Assembly (NCBI GenBank): GCA_037200125.1
Contig: JBBCGS010000007.1
Coordinates: forward strand, 620,001 to 684,000
Direction of reading: 5' to 3'
Source of the DNA: JADGHX01 sp037200125
Lineage (GTDB): Bacteria; Pseudomonadota; Gammaproteobacteria; Steroidobacterales; Steroidobacteraceae
Length of the DNA: 64,000 nucleotides
Shown here: positions 42,158 through 50,478 of the stretch, in pieces
How positions within the stretch are numbered: position 1 is the stretch's first letter
How the letters are laid out: each line of letters starts with the position of its first letter
Program-made: the position numbers and the translations under genes
The notes under the pieces: generated by a model
Seen by the model: the letters and a program-made list of their open reading frames with translations, nothing else
What the model was told of the DNA's origin: nothing
Databases searched by the model: none

Positions 42158-43075
42158 TTACTTCTTTTCGGCAGGAGCAGAAGCAGCAGGCGCCGCAGCC
42201 GCGGGACCTGCGGCGGCAGGATCCGCAGCGGCAGGAGCCGCGCCACCCGCCGGTGCATTCTCGAGCTTCTTTTCCACCTTGGCCGTCTTCATCAGATCGT
42301 CCACATAGGTCTTGAACTTCTTCCCCTGAACCATCTGCTCGACCCGCTGCTTGACCTGGTCAAACTGGGGAGGCGCCACATCCCGAGTGCCCTCGAGCTT
42401 GATGATGTGCCACCCATACTGAGTCTGCACCGGCGCATGCGTGTACTCGCCGGCCTTCAGCGCCACAACCGCATCCGCGAACGGCTTCACCATGCGATCC
42501 GGCGTAAACCACCCAAGGTCGCCGCCATTCTCTTTGCTGTCCATGGACTCGCGCTTGGCGACGTCCTCGAACTTGGCGCCCTTGTCGAGCTCCGCAACCA
42601 GCTTCCCGGCAAACTGCTCCGTCGCCACGAGAATGTGCCGCGCGTGATATTCGAGCTTGGGCAGCTGCGCCACCTGCGTCTCGTACTCCGCCCGAAGCTC
42701 CTGATCCGTGGCCTTCCGGTCTTTCAGATACTTCTCGGAAACAGCCTGCTGAAGCACGTTCAATCGCTGCAGCTCGAGAAGCGCGGCCGTGTTCGCCTCT
42801 TTGGCGGTGCCGTCCTTCTCAGCCTGCTCGGCGATGACGCGTGCCCGAACCAGGTTATCGAGCACCTGATCCCGCTGTTCCGGCGTGAGCTCACTGGACG
42901 GCTTGTTGGCAATCCCCTTGGCGTAGAACTCGTAGAGGTCGCGATCGACAGGCTGCCCATCGACGATGGCGACCGGCGGGCTCTTGGGAGCCGAGGAGTC
43001 CTGCGCGCCCTTCTGCGAGCAGGCCGCAAGCAGCGCGGCTGCGAGCACAAGGAGGATCATCCGTTGAGATTTCAT
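42158..43075 (-). CDS. PpiC-type peptidylprolyl isomerase lipoprotein
   Basis: A 305-residue protein with a lipoprotein signal (LAAALLAAC, lipid-bearing Cys19), a SurA/PrsA-like N-terminal helical domain, and a parvulin domain (residues ~140-235: YHARHILVATEQFAG, then NGGDLGWFTPDRMVKPFADAV, then YGWHIIKLE). The C-terminal 35 residues are an Ala/Pro repeat. It should act as a periplasmic folding chaperone at the membrane. The ppiC-bolA-yciB order is seen in several gammaproteobacteria. Ten bases separate it from the upstream bolA-like gene, so they are co-transcribed. Confidence 0.88.
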   Translation of the reverse strand: MKSQRMILLVLAAALLAACSQKGAQDSSAPKSPPVAIVDGQPVDRDLYEFYAKGIANKPSSELTPEQRDQVLDNLVRARVIAEQAEKDGTAKEANTAALLELQRLNVLQQAVSEKYLKDRKATDQELRAEYETQVAQLPKLEYHARHILVATEQFAGKLVAELDKGAKFEDVAKRESMDSKENGGDLGWFTPDRMVKPFADAVVALKAGEYTHAPVQTQYGWHIIKLEGTRDVAPPQFDQVKQRVEQMVQGKKFKTYVDDLMKTAKVEKKLENAPAGGAAPAAADPAAAGPAAAAPAASAPAEKK

Positions 43076-43084
43076 GCTGTGGTC

Positions 43085-43372
43085 TCAGTTGTTGGTGGAT
43101 TGCGGGTCTTCTTCGGGCGTGCGGGCATCGATGTTGAGCGCGTGGATGTCGGTCTTCATGAGATCCGACACCGCAGCGAAAACAATCCGGTGCCGCTGAA
43201 TCGCGGACTTGCCGCGAAACGCAGCGGCCGTAAGCCGCACGCGAAAATGTCCGCCTTCACGCGCGCCCGCGTGCCCGGCGTGTTTGGCGCTATCGTCGAT
43301 GACGTCGAGCCGCGTAGGCGCAAGCTCTTTCTCGAGGGCCGCGCGGATGCGGCTGACGCGTTCGGCTGTCAT
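43085..43372 (-). CDS. BolA-family protein
   Basis: A 95-residue protein with the BolA fold: RIRAALEKELAPTRLDVIDDSAKHAGHAGAREGGHFRVRLTA, then RHRIVFAAVSDLMKTDIHALNI. The conserved His in the RHR segment could bind an Fe-S cluster together with a monothiol glutaredoxin. It is closer to BolA than to IbaG by the H-A-G-H motif. It lies between yciB and ppiC with about ten bases on each side. Confidence 0.9.
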   Translation of the reverse strand: MTAERVSRIRAALEKELAPTRLDVIDDSAKHAGHAGAREGGHFRVRLTAAAFRGKSAIQRHRIVFAAVSDLMKTDIHALNIDARTPEEDPQSTNN

Positions 43373-43382
43373 GTGGGGTGCG

Positions 43383-43946
43383 TCAGGCCTGCGCGGAAGG
43401 GGCCTGAGGCTGCTGGCGCATGATCCAGAAGAACTGCGCGAACGTGAATATGAAGAGCACGACGATGAAGACGATCTTGGATTTCACCCAGGTCGCCTCG
43501 CTCGTGTTGAACGCGACGGCGAGATTGGCAATGCCGAGCAGCAGATAGAACAGCGCGCACACCACGTTCGCCCGGCGCCAGGTCGTGTCCGACACCTGCA
43601 CGGCGGGCTCTTGCCCTTCGAGCGCCGCGCTCATGAGGCGCTGGAGCAGGGGCTGCTTGCCGATCCACAGGCTGCCGAGCAGGCAGATGCCGACGAGCCA
43701 GTAGAACACCGTAGGTTTCCACTGGATGAAGCGTTTATCGTGCAGAATAAGCGTGGCCGCGCCGAACACGAACACCAGAACGGCGCTCACCCCGTGCATC
43801 GTCGAGATGCGCCGGGTGCGCAGGTAGTCCACAGCGAGCATGACCGCCATCGCGACCATGATGGTGGCCGTGGCGACGTAGATGCCGCCCAGCACGTACG
43901 CGATGACGAATGCGATGACCGGCGCAAGCTCGAAAAGAAACTGCAT
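43383..43946 (-). CDS. yciB: inner membrane septation protein YciB/IspZ
   Basis: A 187-residue membrane protein with about five helices. MQFLFELAPVIAFVIAYVLGGIYVATA and FIQWKPTVFYWLVG are standard for the YciB (intracellular septation protein A) family, which links envelope synthesis with division. ATG 43946 gives the family N-terminus; the frame continues upstream without similarity. It heads the yciB-bolA-ppiC transcript and is divergent from yciO. Confidence 0.93.
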   Translation of the reverse strand: MQFLFELAPVIAFVIAYVLGGIYVATATIMVAMAVMLAVDYLRTRRISTMHGVSAVLVFVFGAATLILHDKRFIQWKPTVFYWLVGICLLGSLWIGKQPLLQRLMSAALEGQEPAVQVSDTTWRRANVVCALFYLLLGIANLAVAFNTSEATWVKSKIVFIVVLFIFTFAQFFWIMRQQPQAPSAQA

Positions 43947-44096
43947 GACTCGACTGGGAAGCCTCGGAAGATCGCCCCAAAAAATGGCCGCGTATGATAG
44001 CCCAATTGCCCCGCCGAACAGCCGGCCCGCGCGCCGAGCCGTCGGGCGGTCGTCCCGGCGCCTTCCGGCCGGGCCGCCGGTGAGCCCCGAGCGGTC

Positions 44097-44735
44097 ATGA
44101 GCCAGTATTTCGAAGTCCATCCGGTGAATCCCCAGACGCGCCTGATCCGGCGCGCGGCGGACATCGTCCGGCAGGGTGGGGTCATCGCCTACCCGACGGA
44201 CTCCTGCTACGCCCTGGGCTGCCATATCGGTGACAAGGACGCACTGGAGCGGGTCCGGCGGATCCGCCAGGCCGATCGTCATCATCATTTCACGCTCGTC
44301 TGCCGGGATTTGAGCGAGATCGGGCGTTACGCGCGGATTGACACGTGGCAGTTCCGGCTGCTGAAGGCCTGCACGCCGGGCGCCTACACCTTTCTGCTGC
44401 CGGCCACGAAAGAGACTCCCCGCCGCTTGCAGCACGAGAAGCGGCGGACTATCGGGATTCGCGTGCCGGATCACCCGGTGCCGCTGGCCCTTCTCGAGGA
44501 GCTAGGTGAGCCGCTCATGAGCTCGACGCTCATGCTCCCCGGGGATGAGCTGCCCCTGACGGACGGGCCCGAGATTCGGGCTCGGCTGGAGCACCAGATC
44601 GATGCGGTGATTGATGGGGGGCACTGCGGGCTGGAGCCGACTACGGTCGTTGATCTGGCTGTGAATCCTGCGGTGATTCTCAGGCGCGGGAAGGGTGAGC
44701 TCAGCCGGCTTGCCGGCATTGGAGTGGCTGAGTAG
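44097..44735 (+). CDS. yciO: YciO family protein (Sua5/TsaC-like)
   Basis: A 212-residue member of the YrdC fold family. GGVIAYPTDSCYALGC, RRIRQADRHHHFTLVCRDLSEI and RRTIGIRVPDH mark the YciO branch rather than the essential threonylcarbamoyl-AMP synthase TsaC. The ligand-binding Lys/Arg pocket (KRRTIGIRVP) is present. Function of YciO is not firmly known; weak TsaC-like activity has been reported. It stands before trpS and the scpAB genes, as in many gammaproteobacteria. Confidence 0.87.
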   Translation: MSQYFEVHPVNPQTRLIRRAADIVRQGGVIAYPTDSCYALGCHIGDKDALERVRRIRQADRHHHFTLVCRDLSEIGRYARIDTWQFRLLKACTPGAYTFLLPATKETPRRLQHEKRRTIGIRVPDHPVPLALLEELGEPLMSSTLMLPGDELPLTDGPEIRARLEHQIDAVIDGGHCGLEPTTVVDLAVNPAVILRRGKGELSRLAGIGVAE

Positions 44736-44776
44736 TAAATGGCTGTGCTCGCTGGCGGCAAAGCCGGGATTTCCGA

Positions 44777-44830
44777 GCCGTCCGGCGATTGAGGGCTTCC
44801 TCGAAGAGGCCCTCAATCGCCGGACGGCTG
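44777..44830. repeat. REP-like perfect palindrome
   Basis: Two 21-base arms (44777-44797 and 44810-44830) are exact inverted copies, built around GTCCGGCGATTGAGGGC and its complement, with a 12-base loop. This is the cleanest complete copy of the dispersed family in this window. It lies between yciO and trpS and could also terminate yciO transcription. Confidence 0.85.
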
Positions 44831-44871
44831 GCGGCGGGCCATCGCCGGCCAGTCCGTCACCCCGTTCAGCT

Positions 44872-44877
44872 ATAATC
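44872..44877 (+). promoter_or_regulatory. -10 element upstream of trpS
   Basis: A perfect TATAAT, preceded by TTCAGC, lies about 130 bases upstream of trpS. No good -35 is found at 16-18 bases. It is likely the trpS promoter but this is only position-based. Confidence 0.4.
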
Positions 44878-45004
44878 CGCGCCGCCTTTTGCAGCCCGGT
44901 CTCGCCTTGAGAACAAACGTGCCCAGTCGCAGCCCGCGTTCCTCCGTCCCCCGATTGCCCCGATCTCAAGCTGCGCGTCCCGCGGCCCGCCCCACGGCCG
45001 CCCC

Positions 45005-46219
45005 GTGAGCGCGACTCCCCAGACTCGGCGCATCCTGTCCGGCATGCGGCCCACGGGGCCGCTGCATCTCGGCAACTACCACGGCGCCCTGCGTAACTGG
45101 GTCGAGCTGCAGTACCAGTACGAGTGCTATTTCTTCATCGCCGACTGGCACATGCTGACCACCGGTTATGAGGACACGACGCACCTTCAGGCAAACATCC
45201 GTAACGTCCTCATCGACTACCTTGCCGCCGGGCTGAACCCGGGCGTGGCCACGCTCTTCGTCCAGTCCCACGTGCCGGAGCACGCGGAACTGCACCTGCT
45301 GCTCTCGATGATCACTCCCCTCGGGTGGCTCGAGCGGGTGCCGACGTACAAGGACCAGCAGGAAGAACTGAAGGAAAAGGACCTCGCCACCTACGGCTTC
45401 CTGGGCTATCCGCTCCTGCAGAGCGCGGACATCCTCATCTACCGCCCGGCGTTCGTGCCGGTCGGCGAAGACCAGGTTTCGCATCTCGAGATCACGCGCG
45501 AGATCGCGCGCCGCTTCAATCATATCTACGGTCGCGAGCCGGACTTCGAGGTGAAGTCGGAGCTTGCCGTGAAGAGTCTCGGCGGCCGCAATTCGACCAG
45601 CTACAAGCAGCTGCGCCGCAAGTATCAGGAAACGGGCGACGTGGAGTCGCTCGAACGCGCGCGCGCGCTAGTGCAGTCGAACAACCGCATCACCGTGGCG
45701 GACAAGGAGCGGCTGCTGGGTTACCTCGAAGGCTCGGGCGTGACGATCCTGCCGGAGCCGCAGGTGATGCTTACGGCGACGCCGAAAGTGCCGGGGCTCG
45801 ACGGGCGCAAGATGTCGAAGTCGTACGGGAACACGATCGGCCTGCGCGAAGATCCCGATGTCGTCGAGAAGAAAATGCGTACGATGCAGACGGACCCGGC
45901 GCGCGCCCGCCGCACCGATCCCGGTACGCCCGAGAAGTGCCCGGTCTGGGATCTGCACAAGCTCTACTCGGACGAGACGACGCGCGCCTGGGCCTATGAA
46001 GGCTGCAAGACAGCTGGTATCGGCTGCCTCGATTGCAAGAAGCCGGTCATCGACAAGGTGATCGAAGAGATCACCACCATGCGCAAGCGCGCGCAGGAAT
46101 TTGAAGAGAGCCCGGAGCTGCTGAGGAACATCATTGCCGAAGGTGCGGAGAAAGCGCGCGAAACCGCGCGCGACACGCTCGACGAAGTGCGTCGGGCCAT
46201 GCACCTCCGCGCGGATTAG
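45005..46219 (+). CDS. trpS: tryptophanyl-tRNA synthetase
   Basis: A 404-residue class I synthetase. Motifs: RPTGPLHLGNYHGAL (HIGH type), FIADWHML, and GRKMSKSYGNT (KMSKS). It is longer than the ~330-residue Escherichia form because of an insertion between the catalytic domain and the KMSKS loop (about residues 180-255). Many xanthomonad-like TrpS proteins have this insertion. The start is GTG 45005, with the frame closed shortly upstream. scpA starts ten bases after its stop. Confidence 0.95.
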   Translation: MSATPQTRRILSGMRPTGPLHLGNYHGALRNWVELQYQYECYFFIADWHMLTTGYEDTTHLQANIRNVLIDYLAAGLNPGVATLFVQSHVPEHAELHLLLSMITPLGWLERVPTYKDQQEELKEKDLATYGFLGYPLLQSADILIYRPAFVPVGEDQVSHLEITREIARRFNHIYGREPDFEVKSELAVKSLGGRNSTSYKQLRRKYQETGDVESLERARALVQSNNRITVADKERLLGYLEGSGVTILPEPQVMLTATPKVPGLDGRKMSKSYGNTIGLREDPDVVEKKMRTMQTDPARARRTDPGTPEKCPVWDLHKLYSDETTRAWAYEGCKTAGIGCLDCKKPVIDKVIEEITTMRKRAQEFEESPELLRNIIAEGAEKARETARDTLDEVRRAMHLRAD

Positions 46220-46229
46220 AGCGTAGAGC

Positions 46230-47423
46230 ATGGCGCGTAAACCAAAGCTCGAGCTCGTCGCCTCCAACGAGCCGGCGCCGCTTGCGGCACCGGAAGGAGT
46301 GCCGCGGCAAGTGGAAATGCCATTCGCCATGGTGAACGGGGAGCCCGTCACCGAGATGCCGAAGGACCTCTACATTCCGCCGCAGGCGCTCGAGGTGTTT
46401 CTCGAAGCGTTCGAAGGGCCGCTCGACCTGCTGCTGTATCTCATCCGCCGGCAGAACCTCGACATCCTCGATATTCCGCTGGCCGAGATCACGCGCCAGT
46501 ACATGAAGTACATCGACGTGATGCAGGGCCTGCAGCTCGAGCTTGCGGGTGAGTACATGGTGATGGCCGCGACGCTGGCCGAGATCAAGTCGCGCATGCT
46601 GCTGCCCCGGCCGAAGCTCGATGGCGACGGCAGCGAGGAAGATCCGCGCGCGGAGCTCGTTCGCCGCCTGCAGGAATACGAGCGCTTCAAGCGAGCCGCT
46701 GAGGAAATCGACAAGCTGGAGCGTCTCGAGCGTGACACCTGGACCGCCGGCGCCGAGCTGAAGGACCGCAAAGTCGTTCGCCTGCTACCTCAGGTGACGC
46801 TGCAGGAGATGCTGCTCGCGTTCAAGGAAGTCGTCGTTCGCTCCGAGATGTTTTCGCATCATCATGTCGCTCGTGAGCGACTCTCGGTTCGCGAGCGGAT
46901 GTCGAATATCCTCACGAGTCTCGAGCGGTCGAGTTTCCTGGAATTCGTGCACCTGTTCCGGCCCGAAGAGGGGCGGATGGGTGTTACGGTTACGTTCATC
47001 GCCATCCTCGAGTTGATGCGCGAGGGGCTGATCGAGATCGTGCAGGCCGAGCCGTACTCGCCGATCCACCTGCGCGCCGCGCCGGACAAGCGCACCCTGC
47101 GGCTCGTGGCGAACAACGAGACGCCGGAGCAGGTGGCGCATGCCGCCGCGGTGGGCGAGACGGTGCTCGAGGAAGTGGTGGCGGAACGCACCGAGGCGGA
47201 AGCCGTCTCGCTCGCCGCCGACGTGGGATTCGTGGACGACGATGACGTCGTCGAGGAAGAGATCGACGAGTTCGGTCTCGATGACATCAAGGTGCCGGTG
47301 GTCGACCTGGGCAAGACCGATTTCCGCAAGGCGACGCCGGGCGAGCTGGACGAAGTGGACGACGCAGGGGTCGCCGACCTCGATGCAGTGGATGACAAGT
47401 CGCCGCCAGATGAGGGGCGCTAA
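46230..47423 (+). CDS. scpA: segregation and condensation protein A
   Basis: A 397-residue kleisin. The ScpA core starts at about residue 55 (FEGPLDLLLYLIRRQNLDILDIPLAEITRQYM) and ends with a winged-helix region (FLEFVHLFRPEEGRMGVTVTFIAILELMREGLI). The last ~110 residues are acidic and variable, longer than usual. It bridges the two SMC heads together with ScpB. Its stop overlaps the scpB start by one base (TAATG). The partner smc is 8 kb upstream, not in the same operon, as is common. Confidence 0.94.
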   Translation: MARKPKLELVASNEPAPLAAPEGVPRQVEMPFAMVNGEPVTEMPKDLYIPPQALEVFLEAFEGPLDLLLYLIRRQNLDILDIPLAEITRQYMKYIDVMQGLQLELAGEYMVMAATLAEIKSRMLLPRPKLDGDGSEEDPRAELVRRLQEYERFKRAAEEIDKLERLERDTWTAGAELKDRKVVRLLPQVTLQEMLLAFKEVVVRSEMFSHHHVARERLSVRERMSNILTSLERSSFLEFVHLFRPEEGRMGVTVTFIAILELMREGLIEIVQAEPYSPIHLRAAPDKRTLRLVANNETPEQVAHAAAVGETVLEEVVAERTEAEAVSLAADVGFVDDDDVVEEEIDEFGLDDIKVPVVDLGKTDFRKATPGELDEVDDAGVADLDAVDDKSPPDEGR

Positions 47424-48520
47424 TGAGCGATAACTACTTCAAGAACGTGGTGGAAGCGGCATTGCTGGCCGCGGGCCGCCCATTGCAGCTCAGCGAGATC
47501 GCGGAGCTGTTCGAAGAGAATGCGCGGCCGGAGCTCGATGTGCTGCGCGCGGCGCTCGACGCGCTCGGCGCGGATTACAGCAGCCGCGGCATTGAGCTGA
47601 AGGAAACCGCCACCGGTTTTCGCATCCAGGTGCGCAAGGAGATGGCGAACGAGGTTTCGCGTCTCTGGCCGGAGCGGCCGCCGAAGTATTCGCGCGCGTT
47701 GCTCGAAACGCTGGCGCTCATTGCCTATCGGCAGCCGATCACACGCGGCGAAATCGAAGCGGTGCGCGGCGTGGCGGTGAACCCCAACATCATCAAGACC
47801 GTGATCGAGCGCAACTGGGTGCGAGTCGTCGGCACGCGTGATGTGCCGGGGCGCCCGGAACTGCTCGGCACCACCAAGGATTTCCTCGACTACTTCGGCC
47901 TGCGCGCGCTCGATGAGCTGCCGCCGCTCGCCGAGCTGAAGGCGATGGGCGAGATCAACCTGCAGCTCGATCTTGCGAAGCGCGGCGACTCGGGCTCGGA
48001 CGACGGGTCGGGTTCCAGTGGCGCGAATGGCGCGGGCGAGGGCGGTAGTGCCGGCGACACGCCGGGCGACAGTTCCGCTGCCGCGGCGAGTGCTGTTGCC
48101 GCAGCCGGCGTGATTGCCGTGGTGGCCGTAGCCGACGCCGAGGACGCCGGCCTCGCAAATGAGGCCGCCTCCGCGGCGACCCGCGACGACGCAGTTGACG
48201 AAGCCACCTCCGCAGCGGCCGAAGATCTCACCGAGGTCGCGACGGCCGACGCCGCCGCAACTCGCGACGACGCCCCATCGGAGCCCCTCGTCGAACTGGT
48301 CAGCGACGAACCGTTCGTCGCGTACGAACACGAGCTCCATTCCGTCACCATCACCCACGTCGACGTCGAATCCGACCCGGGTGAGGTGACCGTCCAAGTC
48401 GAAGCCGTCAGCGGCGCCTCATCCGACGACGACGATGCCGCTGACGACGACGACGAGCTCTCGGCCGGTCCGCAGTCCTCGACAGAACTGGTCGCCGCGC
48501 CGCGCGACCGCGACGACTGA
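47423..48520 (+). CDS. scpB: segregation and condensation protein B with low-complexity tail
   Basis: The N-terminal ~190 residues form the two winged helices of ScpB (VVEAALLAAGRPLQLSEIAELF; ALIAYRQPITRGEIEAVRGV; WVRVVGTRDVPGRPELLGTT). The remaining ~170 residues are an Ala/Asp/Glu/Ser-rich acidic tail with no visible domain; standard ScpB ends near residue 190-220. The tail probably has no fixed fold. It couples with ScpA on Smc. The rluB gene follows within five bases. Confidence 0.93.
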   Translation: MSDNYFKNVVEAALLAAGRPLQLSEIAELFEENARPELDVLRAALDALGADYSSRGIELKETATGFRIQVRKEMANEVSRLWPERPPKYSRALLETLALIAYRQPITRGEIEAVRGVAVNPNIIKTVIERNWVRVVGTRDVPGRPELLGTTKDFLDYFGLRALDELPPLAELKAMGEINLQLDLAKRGDSGSDDGSGSSGANGAGEGGSAGDTPGDSSAAAASAVAAAGVIAVVAVADAEDAGLANEAASAATRDDAVDEATSAAAEDLTEVATADAAATRDDAPSEPLVELVSDEPFVAYEHELHSVTITHVDVESDPGEVTVQVEAVSGASSDDDDAADDDDELSAGPQSSTELVAAPRDRDD

Positions 48521-48524
48521 CGTC

Positions 48525-49544
48525 GTGGCCGCTCGCGGCCGCAACTCCCCGGGTGGCGGCGCACGTCGTGGCGCCGCCCGCCCCGGAGCCCAGCGCGGTT
48601 TCAAATCCCCCAACGTATCAAGCGACCGTGCAAGCGGCCCGCGCCCCGATGGCGCGCGCGCTCGGCCACGTTCCGACGGTCCGCAACGCGCCGAGTTGCC
48701 GCGACGCGCATCGCGGCCGCCACGCGCCGAACAACGCCCATCGACGCCGACGCATCGCGCGCCGGCGCCACAACAAGCCGCGCATGGCGAGCCGGAACGT
48801 CTTCAGAAAGTGCTCGCCCGCATGGGCGTCGCCTCGCGTCGCGAGGCGGAGGAGTGGATCCGCGCAGGTCGGCTCACCGTCAACGGCGAGCCTGCCGTGC
48901 TCGGCACGCGCGTGGGCCGCAGCGACCATCTGCGTCTCGATGGCCGGCTCATCCACCGCCATGAAGTCGCCTCCGGCCAAGTCTACCTGTGCCATCGCTC
49001 GCCCGGCGAAAACCTGCGCACGCCCGAGGAGCCCTCCGAACATCTGGCGCTGACCGATCGGCTGCCGCGCCGTGCCGGCAACCGCTTCATCCCCATCAGT
49101 CCCATGCCGCGCATCGATGGCGGTCTCGAGATCGTCAGCTCCGATGGCGGTCTCGCCATGCGGCTCCAGCGTACCGTGCATTCGTTGCCGAGCGAGTTCA
49201 GCGTGCGCGTGAAGGGCGAGCTCGAAGAGCCGGCGCTGAGCTCGATCATGAAAGGCGAGCTCGATCGCGGCGTACGCCTGCAGGTGGAAAGCTGCGAGCC
49301 CGGCGGCGGCGAAGCCGCCAACCGCTGGTACACCATCGTTGCCCGCGGCGGCAGCGGCAAGGACATCCGGCAACTTTTCGAGCGCCATGGGGCGCTGGTG
49401 AGTCGGGTGCTGCGCACGAGGATCGGCACGCTCGTGCTCGACCGGCTGCTGTCGCGCGGCCAGTTCCGCCCGCTCACGCAGGACGAGATCCAATCCCTGA
49501 TAGCGTCGCCGGAACTCGTTCGATCGGAAAAAATCGTCTCCTGA
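48525..49544 (+). CDS. rluB: divergent RluB/RsuA-family pseudouridine synthase
   Basis: An S4 RNA-binding domain (ERLQKVLARMGVASRREAEEWIRAGRLTVNGE, from about residue 92) follows an Arg/Pro-rich N-terminal tail; then comes the RsuA/RluB catalytic fold. The usual core reads G-R-L-D-x-x-T-x-G-L-L-x-x-T-x-D-G. Here it reads PMPRIDGGLEIVSSDGGL: the likely catalytic Asp is kept but about three residues are missing and the T-x-G-L-L turn is gone. It normally modifies 23S rRNA helix 89. Activity here is uncertain. The start is not fixed: GTG 48525 follows scpB directly and an ATG at 48435 overlaps it; neither has a clear Shine-Dalgarno. Order scpA-scpB-rluB is conserved. Confidence 0.8.
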   Translation: MAARGRNSPGGGARRGAARPGAQRGFKSPNVSSDRASGPRPDGARARPRSDGPQRAELPRRASRPPRAEQRPSTPTHRAPAPQQAAHGEPERLQKVLARMGVASRREAEEWIRAGRLTVNGEPAVLGTRVGRSDHLRLDGRLIHRHEVASGQVYLCHRSPGENLRTPEEPSEHLALTDRLPRRAGNRFIPISPMPRIDGGLEIVSSDGGLAMRLQRTVHSLPSEFSVRVKGELEEPALSSIMKGELDRGVRLQVESCEPGGGEAANRWYTIVARGGSGKDIRQLFERHGALVSRVLRTRIGTLVLDRLLSRGQFRPLTQDEIQSLIASPELVRSEKIVS

Positions 49545-49566
49545 CGATTCTTTCGAGACCCCACAC

Positions 49567-49692
49567 TCGGGCATCCTGCGGCCGGACTCCGGGCGCGTCG
49601 AAGTAGCTCCGGTCGCCGGATTCTTGTTTCTGGGGATCGCGTTCGTCGCGTGGCGGTTCGGAGTCCGCCACTACACGTCGACAGGCAGCTGA
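49567..49692 (+). pseudogene. remnant of an ABC exporter: ATPase scrap joined to permease end
   Basis: In the gap after rluB one frame reads SGILRPDSGRVEVAPVAG and then continues FLFLGIAFVAWRFG and VRHYTSTGS before a TGA at 49690. The first part matches the segment just after Walker A in ABC ATPases (usual form L-x-G-x-L-x-P-D-S-G-x-V-x-V). The last part matches the C-terminal end of ABC-2 type permeases. Since such genes are usually ATPase-then-permease, one large deletion would create this scar. There is no start codon or ribosome site. It rests on short similarity recalled from memory. Confidence 0.55.
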
Positions 49693-49710
49693 CCGGGGCG
49701 CGCAGCCGAC

Positions 49711-50478
49711 TCAGCGCGGCGGTTGCGCGTCGAATCTCTGCCCGGTGATGCCGCGACTCGCGGGGCCGAGCAGGGCCAGATAGGGATTCACTATCGCTTC
49801 CGGCGGCGTCATGGTGTTCGGATTCTCGGACGGATAGGCCTGCAAGCGCATCGACGTGCGCGTCGCACCCGGATTCAGCGTGTTCACGCGCACGTGCGAC
49901 ACGTTCTCCAGCTCCTGCGCGAGGACGTCCGACAGCCCTTCGATCGCGCACTTCGACACCGCATAGGCGCCCCAGAACGCCCGCGCCTTGCGCCCGACAC
50001 CGCTCGACGTGAAGATGATCGACGCATCGTCCGAGCGGCGGAGCAAGGGTAGCAGCACGTGCGTAAGTGCGAACGCCGCAGTCACGTTGACGTGCATCAC
50101 GCGATACCACGTGGGCACATCGTAGTGATCGATGGGCGCCAGCATGCCGAGGATGCCCGCGTTGTGAACCAGCCCGTCGAGCCGCCCGTAGCGCTCCATC
50201 ATTGCCGACGCGAGCGTGTCGTAGTCCGACGCCACGGCCTTCTCGAGATCGAACGGTGCGATGACGGCTTCCGCGCCGCCGGCCGCTTCGATCTGCGCAT
50301 GCACCGCTTCGAGCCGCTTCACGTTGCGCCCGACGAGCACGACGGTGGCGCCGTGCGTGGCACACGCGAGCGCCAGCGCCTGGCCGATGCCGCGAGTGGG
50401 CCCGGTGATCGCGATGATGCGGCCCGACAGCTCATCGGAGCTGATGGAAACGTTGCGAGGATCGAAAGTCGTGTTCAT
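49711..50478 (-). CDS. yciK: short-chain dehydrogenase, YciK family
   Basis: A 255-residue SDR. The cofactor motif TGPTRGIG is at residues ~25-32, NAG at ~107, the catalytic Ser in FTSSGVGRKARA and Tyr-x-x-x-Lys in AYAVSK. FWGAYAVSKCAIEGLSDVLAQE is typical of YciK. Substrate is unknown across the family. Its ATG overlaps the rmuC stop (ATGA), and it is the last gene of amidohydrolase-ubiG-rmuC-yciK. In Pseudomonas a yciK relative occupies the same neighbourhood next to gph and ubiG. Confidence 0.87.
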   Translation of the reverse strand: MNTTFDPRNVSISSDELSGRIIAITGPTRGIGQALALACATHGATVVLVGRNVKRLEAVHAQIEAAGGAEAVIAPFDLEKAVASDYDTLASAMMERYGRLDGLVHNAGILGMLAPIDHYDVPTWYRVMHVNVTAAFALTHVLLPLLRRSDDASIIFTSSGVGRKARAFWGAYAVSKCAIEGLSDVLAQELENVSHVRVNTLNPGATRTSMRLQAYPSENPNTMTPPEAIVNPYLALLGPASRGITGQRFDAQPPR

